Positions 35,620 to 44,561 of a DNA stretch of 64,000 nt are shown piece by piece. A model generated the notes under the pieces. That model was not told the DNA's origin. It did no database searches and worked only from the letters and a program-made list of their open reading frames with translations. The stretch is from Leisingera sp. ANG-M7 (lineage in GTDB: Bacteria > Pseudomonadota > Alphaproteobacteria > Rhodobacterales > Rhodobacteraceae), in assembly GCF_000813965.1 (NCBI RefSeq), contig NZ_JWLI01000007.1, positions 355,150 through 419,149 on the forward strand, written 5' to 3'. Made by a program: the position numbers and the translations under genes. Each line of letters starts with the position of its first letter. Position 1 is the first letter of the stretch.

Positions 35620-36702
35620 ATGATCCGGCTTGAGAAACGGCCGCAGCCGTCGCGCGCCTGGTCGATGGCCACGCCGCTGGTGGCGGTGATTGCCACCATG
35701 ATCGTCGGCGGGCTGCTGTTCGCGGCGCTTGGCAAACCGCCGGTTGAGGCGATCCGCACCATTTTCTGGGAACCGCTGTTTGGCGAGTTCTCCTTCTACT
35801 ACCGGCCGCAACTGTTGGTCAAAGGCGCGCCGCTGGTGCTGATCGCCATCGGCCTCAGCCTTGGCTTCCGTGCCGGCATCTGGAACATCGGCGCCGAGGG
35901 CCAGTACATCATGGGGGCCATCTTCGGCGCCGGCGCCGGCCTTGCCTTCTACCCCTCCGAGTCCTTCCTGATCTTCCCCTTCATGGTCCTCGCAGGCGCC
36001 TTCGGCGGCTGGATCTGGGCGATGATCCCGGCGATCCTCAAGACACGCTTCGGCACCAACGAAATCCTGGTCTCGCTGATGCTGGTCTATGTGGCCGAGC
36101 AGTTCCTCGCCTCGGTCTCGCTGGGCCTTTTGAAGAACCCCGAGGGCTTCGGCTTCCCCGGTTCCCGCAACCTGCAGTCCTGGGACGCCGCCCATAATGC
36201 TGAGCTGCTCACCGGCACCGGCATGCATTGGGGCGTGGTGGCGGCGCTGATTGCGGTGATCTTTGCCTATGTGCTGCTGAACCGCCACATGACCGGCTAC
36301 CACATCCGCCTGACCGGCGAGGCGCCGCGCGCCGCCAAATTCGCCGGCGTGAACCCTACCCGCCTGGTGCTGTTCTGCCTCGGCACCTCCGGCGCGCTGG
36401 CAGGCCTTGCCGGCCTGTTTGAGGTCTCCGGCCCCTCCGGCCAGATCTCCATCGACTTCAACGTGGGCTATGGTTTCACCGCAATCATCGTCGCCTTCCT
36501 GGGCCGCCTGCACCCGGTCGGCATCCTGTTGGCAGGCGGGCTGATGGCGCTGACCTACATCGGCGGCGACATCGCCCAGTCGAACCTGCAGCTGCCCGCA
36601 GCCGCCATTCAGGTCTTCCAGGGGATGCTGCTGTTCTTCCTCTTGGCCTTCGACCTTCTGACCAATTTCCGCATCGCAATCGGCAAGCCGGAGGTGGCGT
36701 AA
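35620..36702 (+). CDS. Nucleoside-type ABC importer permease 1
   Basis: A 360-residue inner-membrane permease of the BPD_transp_2 family with about nine or ten helices. Typical features are the cytoplasmic N-terminus, LGFRAGIWNIGAEGQYIMGA, and the coupling segment TGYHIRLTGEAPRAAKFAGV. It begins at ATG 35620 behind ACAGGGAG, 42 bp after the ATPase, and is followed after 1 bp by the second permease, with which it should form the channel heterodimer. Substrates of this family are nucleosides or purine derivatives; which one cannot be told here. Confidence 0.9.
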   Translation: MIRLEKRPQPSRAWSMATPLVAVIATMIVGGLLFAALGKPPVEAIRTIFWEPLFGEFSFYYRPQLLVKGAPLVLIAIGLSLGFRAGIWNIGAEGQYIMGAIFGAGAGLAFYPSESFLIFPFMVLAGAFGGWIWAMIPAILKTRFGTNEILVSLMLVYVAEQFLASVSLGLLKNPEGFGFPGSRNLQSWDAAHNAELLTGTGMHWGVVAALIAVIFAYVLLNRHMTGYHIRLTGEAPRAAKFAGVNPTRLVLFCLGTSGALAGLAGLFEVSGPSGQISIDFNVGYGFTAIIVAFLGRLHPVGILLAGGLMALTYIGGDIAQSNLQLPAAAIQVFQGMLLFFLLAFDLLTNFRIAIGKPEVA

Positions 36703-36703
36703 C

Positions 36704-37624
36704 ATGGATCTTTCTGCAATCAATCCGGTCCTGCTCATCGCCTCGCTGATGGTGGCGGCAACCCCGCTGCTGCTGGCGGCCATCGGCGAACTGGTGGTCG
36801 AGAAGGCCGGCGTCCTGAACCTCGGTGTCGAGGGGATGATGATCGTCGGCGCCATCGCCGGTTTCGCCACCGCGGTGGAGAGCGGCTCGCCGCTCCTCGG
36901 CTTCGTTGCTGCCGCCATCGCAGGCGCGGCGCTGTCGATCCTGTTTGCCATCCTCACCCAGTTTGCCCAGGCAAACCAAGTGGCCTCCGGCCTGTCGCTG
37001 ACGCTCTTTGGCCTCGGCCTGTCAGCACTGATGGGTCAGTCCTATGTCGGCATCAAGCCGCCGCAGATGGGCGATATCCACATCCCGGTCCTCAGCGACC
37101 TGCCCGTCGTCGGCCCGATCTTGTTCGGCCATGACATCATCCTCTACTTCGGCATCGCCCTGACCGCCGCGGTCTGGTGGGTGCTGAAATACTCCCGGCT
37201 CGGTCTGGTGCTGCGCGCGGTGGGCGAAAACCACGACGCAGCCCATGCGCTGGGATACAAGGTGCTGAAAATCCGCTTGGCTGCGATCATGTTCGGCGGC
37301 GCCTGCGCAGGCCTGGGCGGCGCCTACATCAGCCTCATCCGCGTGCCGCAATGGACCGAAGGCATGACCGCCGGCATCGGCTGGATTGCGCTGGCGCTGG
37401 TGGTTTTTGCCAGCTGGAAACCCTGGCGTGCGCTGCTGGGTGCCTATCTCTTCGGCGGCGTCACCGTGGTGCAGCTCAATCTGCAGGCAGCAGGCGTTGC
37501 CATTCCGGTCGAGTATCTGGCAATGTCGCCCTATCTGATTACAATCATTGTGCTTGTTATCCTTTCGGCGGACAAAAGCAGCGCTCCTGCCTCGCTTGGC
37601 CGCAACTTCCACGCCTCCCGCTAG
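36704..37624 (+). CDS. Nucleoside-type ABC importer permease 2
   Basis: A 306-residue partner permease of the same family. It shows ELVVEKAGVLNLGVEGMMIV in the first half and SRLGLVLRAVGENHDAAHAL as the coupling segment, with about eight to ten helices. Its ATG at 36704 lies 1 bp after the stop of permease 1, so translation is coupled. The binding-protein gene follows after 60 bp. Confidence 0.9.
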   Translation: MDLSAINPVLLIASLMVAATPLLLAAIGELVVEKAGVLNLGVEGMMIVGAIAGFATAVESGSPLLGFVAAAIAGAALSILFAILTQFAQANQVASGLSLTLFGLGLSALMGQSYVGIKPPQMGDIHIPVLSDLPVVGPILFGHDIILYFGIALTAAVWWVLKYSRLGLVLRAVGENHDAAHALGYKVLKIRLAAIMFGGACAGLGGAYISLIRVPQWTEGMTAGIGWIALALVVFASWKPWRALLGAYLFGGVTVVQLNLQAAGVAIPVEYLAMSPYLITIIVLVILSADKSSAPASLGRNFHASR

Positions 37625-37684
37625 ACGGGGGGCTTTTCACTGCCCCATCTGCCGGGGCCAAAAGATCAAACTGGGGAGAACCTG

Positions 37685-38758
37685 ATGAAACTGACCAATC
37701 TTCTGACCAGCGCCGCCGTGGCGCTTGGCCTGGCCGCAGGCGCGGCGATGGCCGATACCACCAAGGTGGGCTTTGTCTATGTCGGCCCCGTCGGCGATGG
37801 CGGCTGGACCTATGAGCACGACCAGGGCCGCAAGGCGGTTGAAGCTGAGTTCGGCGATAAGGTCGAAACCGTCTATGTGGAAAACGTCGCCGAGGGTCCG
37901 GATGCCGAGCGTGTGATGACCCAGATGGCACTGGAAGGCGCTGACCTGATCTTCACCACCTCCTTCGGCTACATGGATCCGACCATCAACGTCGCCAAGA
38001 AATTCCCGAACGTGAAGTTCGAACACGCCACCGGCTACAAGCGCGCCGACAACGTCTCGACCTATTCCGCCCGCTTCTATGAGGGCCGCGCGGTGCAGGG
38101 CACCATCGCAGGCCACATGACTGAGTCGAACATCATCGGCTATATCGGCTCCTACCCGATCCCGGAAGTGATCCGCGGCATCAACTCCGCCTATCTCCAT
38201 GCCAAGAAGGTAAACCCCGACGTCCAGTTCAAGATCGTCTGGGCTTTCACCTGGTTCGACCCGGCGAAAGAGGCTGACGCCGCCAAGGTGCTGATCGAAC
38301 AGGGCGCTGACGTGATCCTGCAGCACACCGACTCCACCGCGCCGCAGGCAGCTGCACAGGCCGCAGGCAACGTGATCACCTTCGGCCAGGCCTCCGATAT
38401 GTCGGAGTATGCGCCGAAGCCGCGCGTCTCCTCCATCATCGACGACTGGGCGCCCTACTATATCGCCCGCACCCGCGCCGTGATGGACGGCACATGGGAG
38501 AGCGCAGACACCTGGGACGGCATCGGGGCCGGCATGGTTGGCATCGGCGAAATCTCGGATGCGGTTCCGGCGGACGTCAAGGCCGCGGCACTGGCAATCA
38601 AGGACGCGCAGGCTGACGGCTCCTACCACGCCTTCACCGGTCCGATTAACAAGCAGGACGGCTCCGCCTGGCTGGCAGAGGGCGAAGTCGCTGATGACGG
38701 TACCCTGGCCGGCATGAACTTCTATGTCGAAGGCATCGAAGGCGACATCCCGCAATAA
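37685..38758 (+). CDS. BMP family ABC transporter substrate-binding protein
   Basis: A 357-residue periplasmic binding protein. Residues 1-22 are a cleavable signal peptide (NLLTSAAVALGLAAGAAMA) without a lipobox cysteine. The mature part has the BMP/PnrA pattern: VGFVYVGPVGDGGWTYEHDQ, LIFTTSFGYMDPTI, and TGSY-like loops. The GDGGWTYEHDQG motif is that of the Med/BMP group in proteobacteria. ATG 37685 follows GGGGAGAACC. It closes the importer operon and is followed by a strong terminator. The ligand is probably a nucleoside or nucleobase by family; this is not proven by the sequence. Confidence 0.9.
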   Translation: MKLTNLLTSAAVALGLAAGAAMADTTKVGFVYVGPVGDGGWTYEHDQGRKAVEAEFGDKVETVYVENVAEGPDAERVMTQMALEGADLIFTTSFGYMDPTINVAKKFPNVKFEHATGYKRADNVSTYSARFYEGRAVQGTIAGHMTESNIIGYIGSYPIPEVIRGINSAYLHAKKVNPDVQFKIVWAFTWFDPAKEADAAKVLIEQGADVILQHTDSTAPQAAAQAAGNVITFGQASDMSEYAPKPRVSSIIDDWAPYYIARTRAVMDGTWESADTWDGIGAGMVGIGEISDAVPADVKAAALAIKDAQADGSYHAFTGPINKQDGSAWLAEGEVADDGTLAGMNFYVEGIEGDIPQ

Positions 38759-38780
38759 GCGAACCGTCCTATGACACACA

Positions 38781-38809
38781 AAGGCCCGCCGTCAGGCGGG
38801 CCTTTTTTT
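38781..38809 (+). terminator. Rho-independent terminator of the ABC importer operon
   Basis: AAGGCCCGCC-GTCA-GGCGGGCCTT followed by TTTTT, 22 bp after the binding-protein stop. The long GC stem and clean T-run make this a confident intrinsic terminator. Confidence 0.92.
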
Positions 38810-38936
38810 GTTACCGCGAAACGTCTGATCTCAGCAAAGCCTGCTGACACACCCTGTCACTGCCCTGATGTACTCCCAGCTCCACAAGCCCGCGGGATCC
38901 TGCCCGCGGCGCGCTCAGGCACTTTGGAGATTGCTT

Positions 38937-39293
38937 TTGAAACTGAATTACTTCGTTGTCGGCACCAACAACATGGATGCCGCGGTCAAATTCTATGACG
39001 CGCTTTTTGAAAACCAGGGATTTACCCAGGTCCGGCCCAGCGAACGGATGACCTATTGGCTGAAGGAAGATTTTGCCTTTGCCGCCGCCCTCCCCTTTGA
39101 CGGCGCACCGGCCACCCATGGCAACGGAACCATGGCGGGTTTCAGTCTCGGCTCCGCGGACGAAGCCGCAAGGTTGCACCAGAAGGCGCTTGACCTGGGC
39201 GGCACCTGCGAAGGCGCACCGGGGCAGCGCGGGCCGCGGTTCTCGGCCTATGTGCGGGACCTGGACGGCAACAAGCTGTGTTTCGCGGACTGA
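38937..39293 (+). CDS. VOC family (glyoxalase-like) protein
   Basis: A 118-residue single VOC domain. TTG 38937 (MKLNYFVVGTNNMDAAVKFY) is chosen because TTGGAG lies at 38925-38930 and because family members begin this way; the frame is open further upstream without a start signal. It ends in FSAYVRDLDGNKLCFAD, the usual last strand with the metal-ligand region. VOC proteins include isomerases, dioxygenases and resistance proteins; the exact reaction is unknown. It is monocistronic, with terminators on both sides. Confidence 0.8.
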   Translation: MKLNYFVVGTNNMDAAVKFYDALFENQGFTQVRPSERMTYWLKEDFAFAAALPFDGAPATHGNGTMAGFSLGSADEAARLHQKALDLGGTCEGAPGQRGPRFSAYVRDLDGNKLCFAD

Positions 39294-39310
39294 GCAAGCC
39301 ACAATGGCAA

Positions 39311-39335
39311 AAGGCGGGCCCGCAGGCCCGCCTTT
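39311..39335. terminator. Terminator between convergent genes
   Basis: AAGGCGGGCC-CGCA-GGCCCGCCTTTCC lies between the VOC gene and the convergent HlyD gene, with A-rich sequence on the left and T-rich on the right. It can serve the plus strand well and the minus strand moderately. Confidence 0.8.
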
Positions 39336-39359
39336 CCTATCCTTTCGGCAAGCCCCACC

Positions 39360-40595
39360 TCAGTGGCCGGACAGCACCAGCGTCTGCACCGGCATCAGCA
39401 AGAGCCGCAGCCGCAGCCCCGCCGCATGGACCACCCCGATGGTGTCCACCACATGCAGGAATGCCCATTCAGCGGTGCCGATGCTGTCGTCATGCTCCAG
39501 CCGCTCGTGGTTGCTGGTATAGACATTGGCCAGGCAGTTGCTGCCCGGCGGCAGTGCCTCGGCAGTGCCCTCGTAAAGCGGCTCCATGAACACAGTAATG
39601 GTGCCGGGCTTGCGCATGTTGCCCAAGTCGCGCAGCTCATCCGTGGGGCGCAGCTGGCCGGTTGCGATCACGTCCTGCACTTCGACGACCACCATAGGGA
39701 TCACCGTGAAGGGTTTGGTCATACAGCCGATTTCACCGATCATACCGGGCTTGATCACCTGAGCCGACATCTGATTGAACCCCGCCTGGAAGCGGTTCCT
39801 GCCAGAGGCCAGCGGCACCAGAATGCCCGCCGGGCGCAGCACCGGGCTGACATAATCGCCAACCTGCAGCGCGAACTGTTCCACCCTGCCGTCGACACCG
39901 GCGCTGATCAGCGTCTTGTCCAGCTCCGCCTGCGCCAGCTGCAGCTGCGCTTCGGCACTGGCCATCTGGGCCGGGATCAGCACCTCGATCTGCTGCTCCA
40001 CTGCCGCCTTCTGCGCCTGCGCTGCCTCAACCGAGGCCGCCCGCTGGTCCACCAGGTTCTCCAGCCGCTCAATCTCAGCCGGCCGCACCGCGCTGGAGCC
40101 CTGGTCCCGCAGTGTCTGGTTGCGCTCCAGATCATCCCGCGCCTGCGCCAGCGCCGCCTGCGCCTGCGCAATGCCTGCATCTGCCTGGGCCAGGTCTGTA
40201 TCTGCCAGCTTGCGCGAGGCCTCCACTTGGGCAATCGCCGCGCGGGCGGATTCCAGTGCTGCCTTCTGCGACAGCCCCTCCAGCCGCAGGATAGGGTCGC
40301 CCGCCTTCACTTCCTGATTGTTGACGACATAGACCTCGGCCACCCGCCCGCCGACCTGCGGCAGGATGGTGACAGTACGGAAGTAGGAGGCCACCGTATT
40401 GGTCGCCGGATGGAAATAGAACAGCGTGGTCAGCACCATCAGGGTCAGCATCACGCAGGCCGTCAGGCCCCAGCGCAGCTCATACCAGATGGAAAACAGC
40501 GTCAGCTCCTGACCGACCCGCTTGCCCTGCACATAGCGGCGAAACAGGAAGTCCGGCAGGATGGTGACCAGCGCGCATAGAAGTGTCTCAATCAT
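39360..40595 (-). CDS. HlyD family membrane fusion protein
   Basis: A 411-residue periplasmic adaptor. One transmembrane helix (about 46-66, ACVMLTLMVLTTLFYF) anchors it to the inner membrane. A biotinyl-lipoyl half-motif follows (TILPQVGGRVAEVYV), then a long coiled coil (about 110-250) rich in Ala, Gln and Glu, and a beta-barrel (AGVDGRVEQFALQVGDYVSP). Such proteins link an inner-membrane pump to an outer-membrane channel. No ABC, RND or TolC gene is adjacent. The ATG lies 3 bp after the stop of a small membrane protein, so the pair is coupled. Confidence 0.85.
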   Translation of the reverse strand: MIETLLCALVTILPDFLFRRYVQGKRVGQELTLFSIWYELRWGLTACVMLTLMVLTTLFYFHPATNTVASYFRTVTILPQVGGRVAEVYVVNNQEVKAGDPILRLEGLSQKAALESARAAIAQVEASRKLADTDLAQADAGIAQAQAALAQARDDLERNQTLRDQGSSAVRPAEIERLENLVDQRAASVEAAQAQKAAVEQQIEVLIPAQMASAEAQLQLAQAELDKTLISAGVDGRVEQFALQVGDYVSPVLRPAGILVPLASGRNRFQAGFNQMSAQVIKPGMIGEIGCMTKPFTVIPMVVVEVQDVIATGQLRPTDELRDLGNMRKPGTITVFMEPLYEGTAEALPPGSNCLANVYTSNHERLEHDDSIGTAEWAFLHVVDTIGVVHAAGLRLRLLLMPVQTLVLSGH

Positions 40596-40598
40596 CGC

Positions 40599-41042
40599 TC
40601 AGTGCCCCTCTGCCACGGGTTCCGCCTGCTTCGGTGCAGGTTCTTCGGCCGTCTCCGGCTGCGGCGCGTCCCCGTCCTGCGCCGCGGGTGCATCAGGCTC
40701 CCGCCCCAGGCCGCGGACCGCATCGGCAATGGCGCGCAGCGGCGCCGCCAGATCCGGTATCTGGAACCCTGCCATCAGGATCGCGGCCACCCAAAAGATG
40801 TTGTTGTGGGTAAACAGCGCAAGCAGCGCCAGAATGCCGACCAGCTGGAACTGCGGGTGGTTGCTCTTGTGCGCCATCTTCTCCGGCAGCGCGTGCAGCG
40901 TGAAATAGGCAACCCCGATCAGCAGGATCAGGACAATGGTGAACACTGCCATGAAGGTGAACAGGAAATCGCTTCCGTCCGCCGCGGTGACATAAGAAGG
41001 AATATGCCCCGCAGCCATCGGATGTGCATTGGGCGTCGTCAT
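40599..41042 (-). CDS. Small two-helix membrane protein paired with HlyD
   Basis: A 147-residue protein with two hydrophobic helices (about 27-49 FLFTFMAVFTIVLILLIGVA; about 66-92 LVGILALLALFTHNNIFWVA), followed by an Ala/Pro/Glu-rich acidic tail of about 40 residues that is probably disordered. No enzymatic motif is present. It is immediately upstream of and coupled to the HlyD protein, as in the YiaW/YibI-type pairs where a small membrane protein accompanies a fusion protein. The name of the family is uncertain. Confidence 0.7.
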   Translation of the reverse strand: MTTPNAHPMAAGHIPSYVTAADGSDFLFTFMAVFTIVLILLIGVAYFTLHALPEKMAHKSNHPQFQLVGILALLALFTHNNIFWVAAILMAGFQIPDLAAPLRAIADAVRGLGREPDAPAAQDGDAPQPETAEEPAPKQAEPVAEGH

Positions 41043-41179
41043 CGTCCGTCCCCCGTTTCAATTTATTTTTTTGAACTTCCTCCAATAGTTGCACCGCCTT
41101 GGCGGTTTGACCAAGCATTTTGTCTGCCAGCGCCGGAATTGCCCTTTGCCTGCCCGGCCTTGCGTGCCACTCTCCGACC

Positions 41180-42142
41180 ATGACACAGAGCCCCCGCACG
41201 CCCCTCACCAGCCCCGACGGCACCCCTGCCAGCCGCTTTGCTTTTGGCTGCATGCAGTTCGGCGGCCGCGCCACCGAAGCCCAGTCGGCTGAAATGTACG
41301 CTGCCTGCCGCGCTGTCGGCATCACCCATTTCGACACCGCCTGGGTCTATACCGGTGGCAACTCGGAACAGATCCTCGGCCGCCTTATCAAGCAGGAGCG
41401 GAACCAGCTTCTGATCGCCACCAAGGCAGGCTACGAGGGCGGCGCCGGGGCTGCCAATCTGCGCACCCAGCTGGACGAAAGCCGCCTCCGGCTGGATCTG
41501 GACATGGTCGATGTCTTCTACCTGCACCGCTTCGACCCGCACACCGACCTGCGCGAAACGATGGATTGTTTCGCCGCGCTCAAGGCGGCGGGCCTGATCC
41601 GCTATGCAGCGCTGTCAAACTTCGCCGCATGGCAGGTGATGAAGGCGCAGATGGCCGGGCTGGCCTCCGGCATTTCAGTCGACCTCCTGCAACCGATGTA
41701 TTCGCTGGTAAAACGCCAGGCTGAGGTGGAGATCCTGCCGATGTGCGCCGACCAGGGCATCACCGCGGTGCCCTACTCACCCCTTGGCGGCGGCCTCCTC
41801 ACCGGCAAATACGCTATTGGCGGCACGGGCCGCATCACGGAGGACGCAGGCTATGGCATCCGCTACAGCCCCGCCGCCATGCATCAGACCGCCGCGGCGC
41901 TGACAGAACTGGCCGCCCAGCGCGGCACCCATCCCGCCACCCTCGCCGTGGCCTGGGCCGCCGCCCACCCGTCCGCCCCGGTGCCGATCATCTCCGCCCG
42001 CAATCCGGAGCAGCTGCAGCCCTCGCTGGCAGCGCTGGATTTCCCGATGGACGCGGATCTCTACCGCGCGATCGAGGCGCTCAGCCCGCGCCCCGCGCCC
42101 GCCACCGACCGGCTGGAAGAACAACAAGACCACAAGGACTAG
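41180..42142 (+). CDS. Aldo/keto reductase
   Basis: A 320-residue NADPH-dependent oxidoreductase with the (beta/alpha)8 fold. The catalytic tetrad can be placed: Asp in HFDTAWVY, Tyr in the same motif, Lys in LLIATKAGY, and His in VFYLHRFD. The cofactor end carries PIISARNPEQLQPSLAAL. ATG 41180 (MTQSPRTPLTSPDG) is chosen over an in-frame start at 41120, because the upstream extension is not family-like. It is followed after 4 bp by a FAD oxidoreductase, so the two are probably one operon. Substrate unknown. Confidence 0.88.
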   Translation: MTQSPRTPLTSPDGTPASRFAFGCMQFGGRATEAQSAEMYAACRAVGITHFDTAWVYTGGNSEQILGRLIKQERNQLLIATKAGYEGGAGAANLRTQLDESRLRLDLDMVDVFYLHRFDPHTDLRETMDCFAALKAAGLIRYAALSNFAAWQVMKAQMAGLASGISVDLLQPMYSLVKRQAEVEILPMCADQGITAVPYSPLGGGLLTGKYAIGGTGRITEDAGYGIRYSPAAMHQTAAALTELAAQRGTHPATLAVAWAAAHPSAPVPIISARNPEQLQPSLAALDFPMDADLYRAIEALSPRPAPATDRLEEQQDHKD

Positions 42143-42146
42143 ACCC

Positions 42147-43217
42147 ATGCAGGATTTCATCGTCATCGGCGGCGGCATGGCCGGCACCAGCGCCGCCGCC
42201 CGGCTGGCCAGCCTCGGCAGCGTCACCCTGCTCGAAATGGAGGACGCGCTTGGCTACCATTCCTCCGGCCGCTCCGCCGCGCTGTTTGAGGAAAACTACG
42301 GCCACGGAGCCACCATCGACCTGAACCGCGCCAGTGCCGCGCACCTGCGCGAGAACGGCTACCTGTCGCCGCGCGGGCTGATGCTGGTCGGGGCCAAGGG
42401 CGATGCCGACGGTTTTACCCGCGACGTGGATGAGCTGGGCATGGCGACGCTGGAGCTGGACGAAGCCCGCGCCATGGTGCCGATCCTGAACCCGGAAACC
42501 GTGGGCTACACTGCCATCAGCGGCGCGGCGGAGGACATCGACACCGACCGGATGCTGCAGGACTTTGCCAAGGCCCTGCGCGCGGCACGCGGCCAAACCG
42601 TGACCAAGGCGCCGGTGACCGCAATCACCCGCATCAGCGGCGGCTGGCAGGTCACCGCAGGCGGCGCGGTTTATGAGGCACGCAACCTGGTCAACGCCGC
42701 TGGCGCCTGGGCCGATCAGGTCGCGGCACTCGCCGGGGTCGCCGCCATCGGCCTGCAGCCCAAGCGCCGTTCGATGGCCCGGCTGCCCGCCCCCGGCGGG
42801 CATGACGTCAGCGGCTGGCCGATGCTGCTGGGCGTGGGCGAAACCTGGTACGCCAAACCCGACGCCGGCAAGCTCCTGGTCTCTCCCGCGGATGCTGATC
42901 CGGTGGACCCGCATGACGCCTATGCCGACGACATGGTGCTGGCCGAGGGGCTGGCGCGGTATGAGGAGATGGTGACAGAACCGGTAACGCGGGTCGAAGG
43001 CAACTTTGCCGGGCTGCGCAGCTTTGTCGCTGATGGCACGCTGGTGCTGGGGCCGGACGCGGGCCAGCCCGATTTCATCTGGTGCGCGGGCCAGGGCGGA
43101 TACGGCATCATGACCGCGCCCGCCGCCTCGCAGCTGATTGCCGATCTGGTTGCAGGCCGCAAACCGGTTCTGGACGCTGCCACTGTGGCCGCGCTGTCGC
43201 CCGCGCGGCTGCGCTGA
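42147..43217 (+). CDS. FAD-dependent oxidoreductase (DAO family)
   Basis: A 356-residue flavoprotein of the D-amino-acid-oxidase/glycine-oxidase group. The dinucleotide fold is at the start (FIVIGGGMAGTSAAARLASL), SSGRSAALFEENYG is the next family motif, and the C-terminal FAD loop is CAGQGGYGIMTAPAAS. It probably oxidises an amino or imino acid in the cytoplasm or at the membrane. It sits between an aldo/keto reductase and a DUF938 protein, sharing one base with the latter (TGATG at 43215-43219). Confidence 0.87.
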   Translation: MQDFIVIGGGMAGTSAAARLASLGSVTLLEMEDALGYHSSGRSAALFEENYGHGATIDLNRASAAHLRENGYLSPRGLMLVGAKGDADGFTRDVDELGMATLELDEARAMVPILNPETVGYTAISGAAEDIDTDRMLQDFAKALRAARGQTVTKAPVTAITRISGGWQVTAGGAVYEARNLVNAAGAWADQVAALAGVAAIGLQPKRRSMARLPAPGGHDVSGWPMLLGVGETWYAKPDAGKLLVSPADADPVDPHDAYADDMVLAEGLARYEEMVTEPVTRVEGNFAGLRSFVADGTLVLGPDAGQPDFIWCAGQGGYGIMTAPAASQLIADLVAGRKPVLDAATVAALSPARLR

Positions 43218-43864
43218 TGCCGGTGCGCTCCGTTCCCGGCGCGGCCTCTGTCGCGGAACCGCAGGGCGGCAAGCTGTTTGCCCCCTCGGCTGCACGCAAC
43301 AGCGGCGCCATCTGCGATCTGCTGACGGAAGCAGCCCCGCCGCGGGGCCGCGCCCTGGAAATCGCCAGCGGCACCGGCCAGCATGTGATTGAATACGCGG
43401 CCCGCCTGCCCGGCCTGATGTGGCAGCCAACAGAGGTGGACGCCACCCGCCGTGCCAGTATCCAGGCCTATGCCGAGGAGGCGGGCTTGCCCAACATCGC
43501 ACCACCCGCCGAGCTGGACGCCACCGCCCCCGGCTGGGGCGCGGACCACGCAGGCCAGGACCTGATCGTGCTGGTGAACCTGCTGCATCTCATCAGTGAA
43601 AGCGAGGCCCGCACGCTGATCCAGGAGGCCGCCGCCGCCCTCGCCCCCGGCGGGCGGTTTGTCATCTACGGCCCCTTCATGCGCGGCGGCGACCTCATCA
43701 GCGAGGGCGACCGCGCCTTCCACACCGCCATCACCGCGAACGATCCGGAGACCGGCTATAAGGATGACGCTGAGGCTATTGGTTGGCTGCAGGCTGCCGG
43801 TTTGGAGATGATACGGTCAGTCGAAATGCCCGCCAACAACCTGGCGCTGGTTAGCCAGAAATAG
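43217..43864 (+). CDS. DUF938 family SAM-dependent methyltransferase-like protein
   Basis: A 215-residue protein of the DUF938/UPF0585 family. GGKLFAPSAARNSGAICDLL is the conserved opening, and ALEIASGTGQHVIEYA is a SAM-binding motif I. The central NLLHLISESEARTLI and GGRFVIYGPFMRGG are also typical. It starts at ATG 43217, overlapping the previous stop; upstream in-frame sequence lies inside the FAD gene and is rejected. The physiological substrate of the family is unknown. Confidence 0.87.
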   Translation: MPVRSVPGAASVAEPQGGKLFAPSAARNSGAICDLLTEAAPPRGRALEIASGTGQHVIEYAARLPGLMWQPTEVDATRRASIQAYAEEAGLPNIAPPAELDATAPGWGADHAGQDLIVLVNLLHLISESEARTLIQEAAAALAPGGRFVIYGPFMRGGDLISEGDRAFHTAITANDPETGYKDDAEAIGWLQAAGLEMIRSVEMPANNLALVSQK

Positions 43865-43893
43865 CGCCACAAGTGGTTTACTTTAGCATCGGT

Positions 43894-44355
43894 TTAGAAC
43901 CCGACTTGGAAGGACCAGTTTTCGACGACCTGATACGTTCCCCTACTTCCGTGCACAGCTGACTTTCCACGCAGTGTCGCGCCGAAACATCCCTCAGTCA
44001 CACTCAAGGCTCTGGATCTTTCAATTTCCATTGCCAAACCGTCCCACAAGCACGGGGCGAAGTTGCCGGGATAGATGAAACTCTCTTCATCCGCGGGATC
44101 GTATTCCACAATGTCACCGATACGGACAAACAGCAGCTTTTGATATTCGAACAGATTCCGGAAGACGTTTTTGCGGACCAGCACGGCTTCACTGTCGTCA
44201 CCGCAGGGCTCCCCGCACAATTCTCGCAGCCCTTCAATTTTTTCGAGCTGAGACCAGTTCAGAACTACAAACAACTGAACCGCCGCTTGCCCAAGCTCTC
44301 CCTCATAAAACGCAGTTCGCCTATGGAGCTGGATTCCAGCCTGCTCAGGGTCCAC
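43894..44355 (-). CDS. Hypothetical protein, 153 residues
   Basis: A soluble protein without signal peptide, starting at GTG 44355 with GGGGGG upstream. It contains many acidic residues in the middle (GDDSEAVLVRKNVF, VEYDPADEESFIYPG) and four cysteines. I do not recognise a family. It starts 6 bp after a 44-residue membrane peptide on the same strand, so the two are probably one small operon. Its codon use is less biased than that of its neighbours, which hints at recent acquisition. Confidence 0.6.
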   Translation of the reverse strand: MDPEQAGIQLHRRTAFYEGELGQAAVQLFVVLNWSQLEKIEGLRELCGEPCGDDSEAVLVRKNVFRNLFEYQKLLFVRIGDIVEYDPADEESFIYPGNFAPCLWDGLAMEIERSRALSVTEGCFGATLRGKSAVHGSRGTYQVVENWSFQVGF

Positions 44356-44361
44356 GCCCCC

Positions 44362-44496
44362 CTACACCGCTTCCGGTGCCCCGAGCAGTTTGACCGGTCG
44401 ACCGGCCCACAGAAAACTCCCGTACCAAAGTACTGCAAATATCGTGCAGCCAAGCATTAGCTTCTTCTGCGGAATTCCGAAAATGCGTTTTGTCAT
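44362..44496 (-). CDS. 44-residue membrane peptide
   Basis: A short frame from ATG 44496 with AAGGAG eight bases upstream. The peptide is MTKRIFGIPQKKL followed by one transmembrane helix (LGCTIFAVLWYGSFLWAG) and a short tail RPVKLLGAPEAV. The good ribosome site, the positive-inside start and the 6-bp gap to the next gene support a real gene. Function unknown. Confidence 0.55.
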   Translation of the reverse strand: MTKRIFGIPQKKLMLGCTIFAVLWYGSFLWAGRPVKLLGAPEAV

Positions 44497-44561
44497 AAGA
44501 ACTCCTTGAAACACGCCGAAATTGCGCAGCCACCCCTCTGGTGTCAACGGTCTCACAATCT

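Noticed and set aside
33826..36957. A 1043-codon open frame on the minus strand
   Set aside because: It runs antisense through the ABC importer ATPase and permease. Its translation is His/Gln/Arg-rich, as expected of a mirror frame of GC-rich coding DNA, with no domain pattern.
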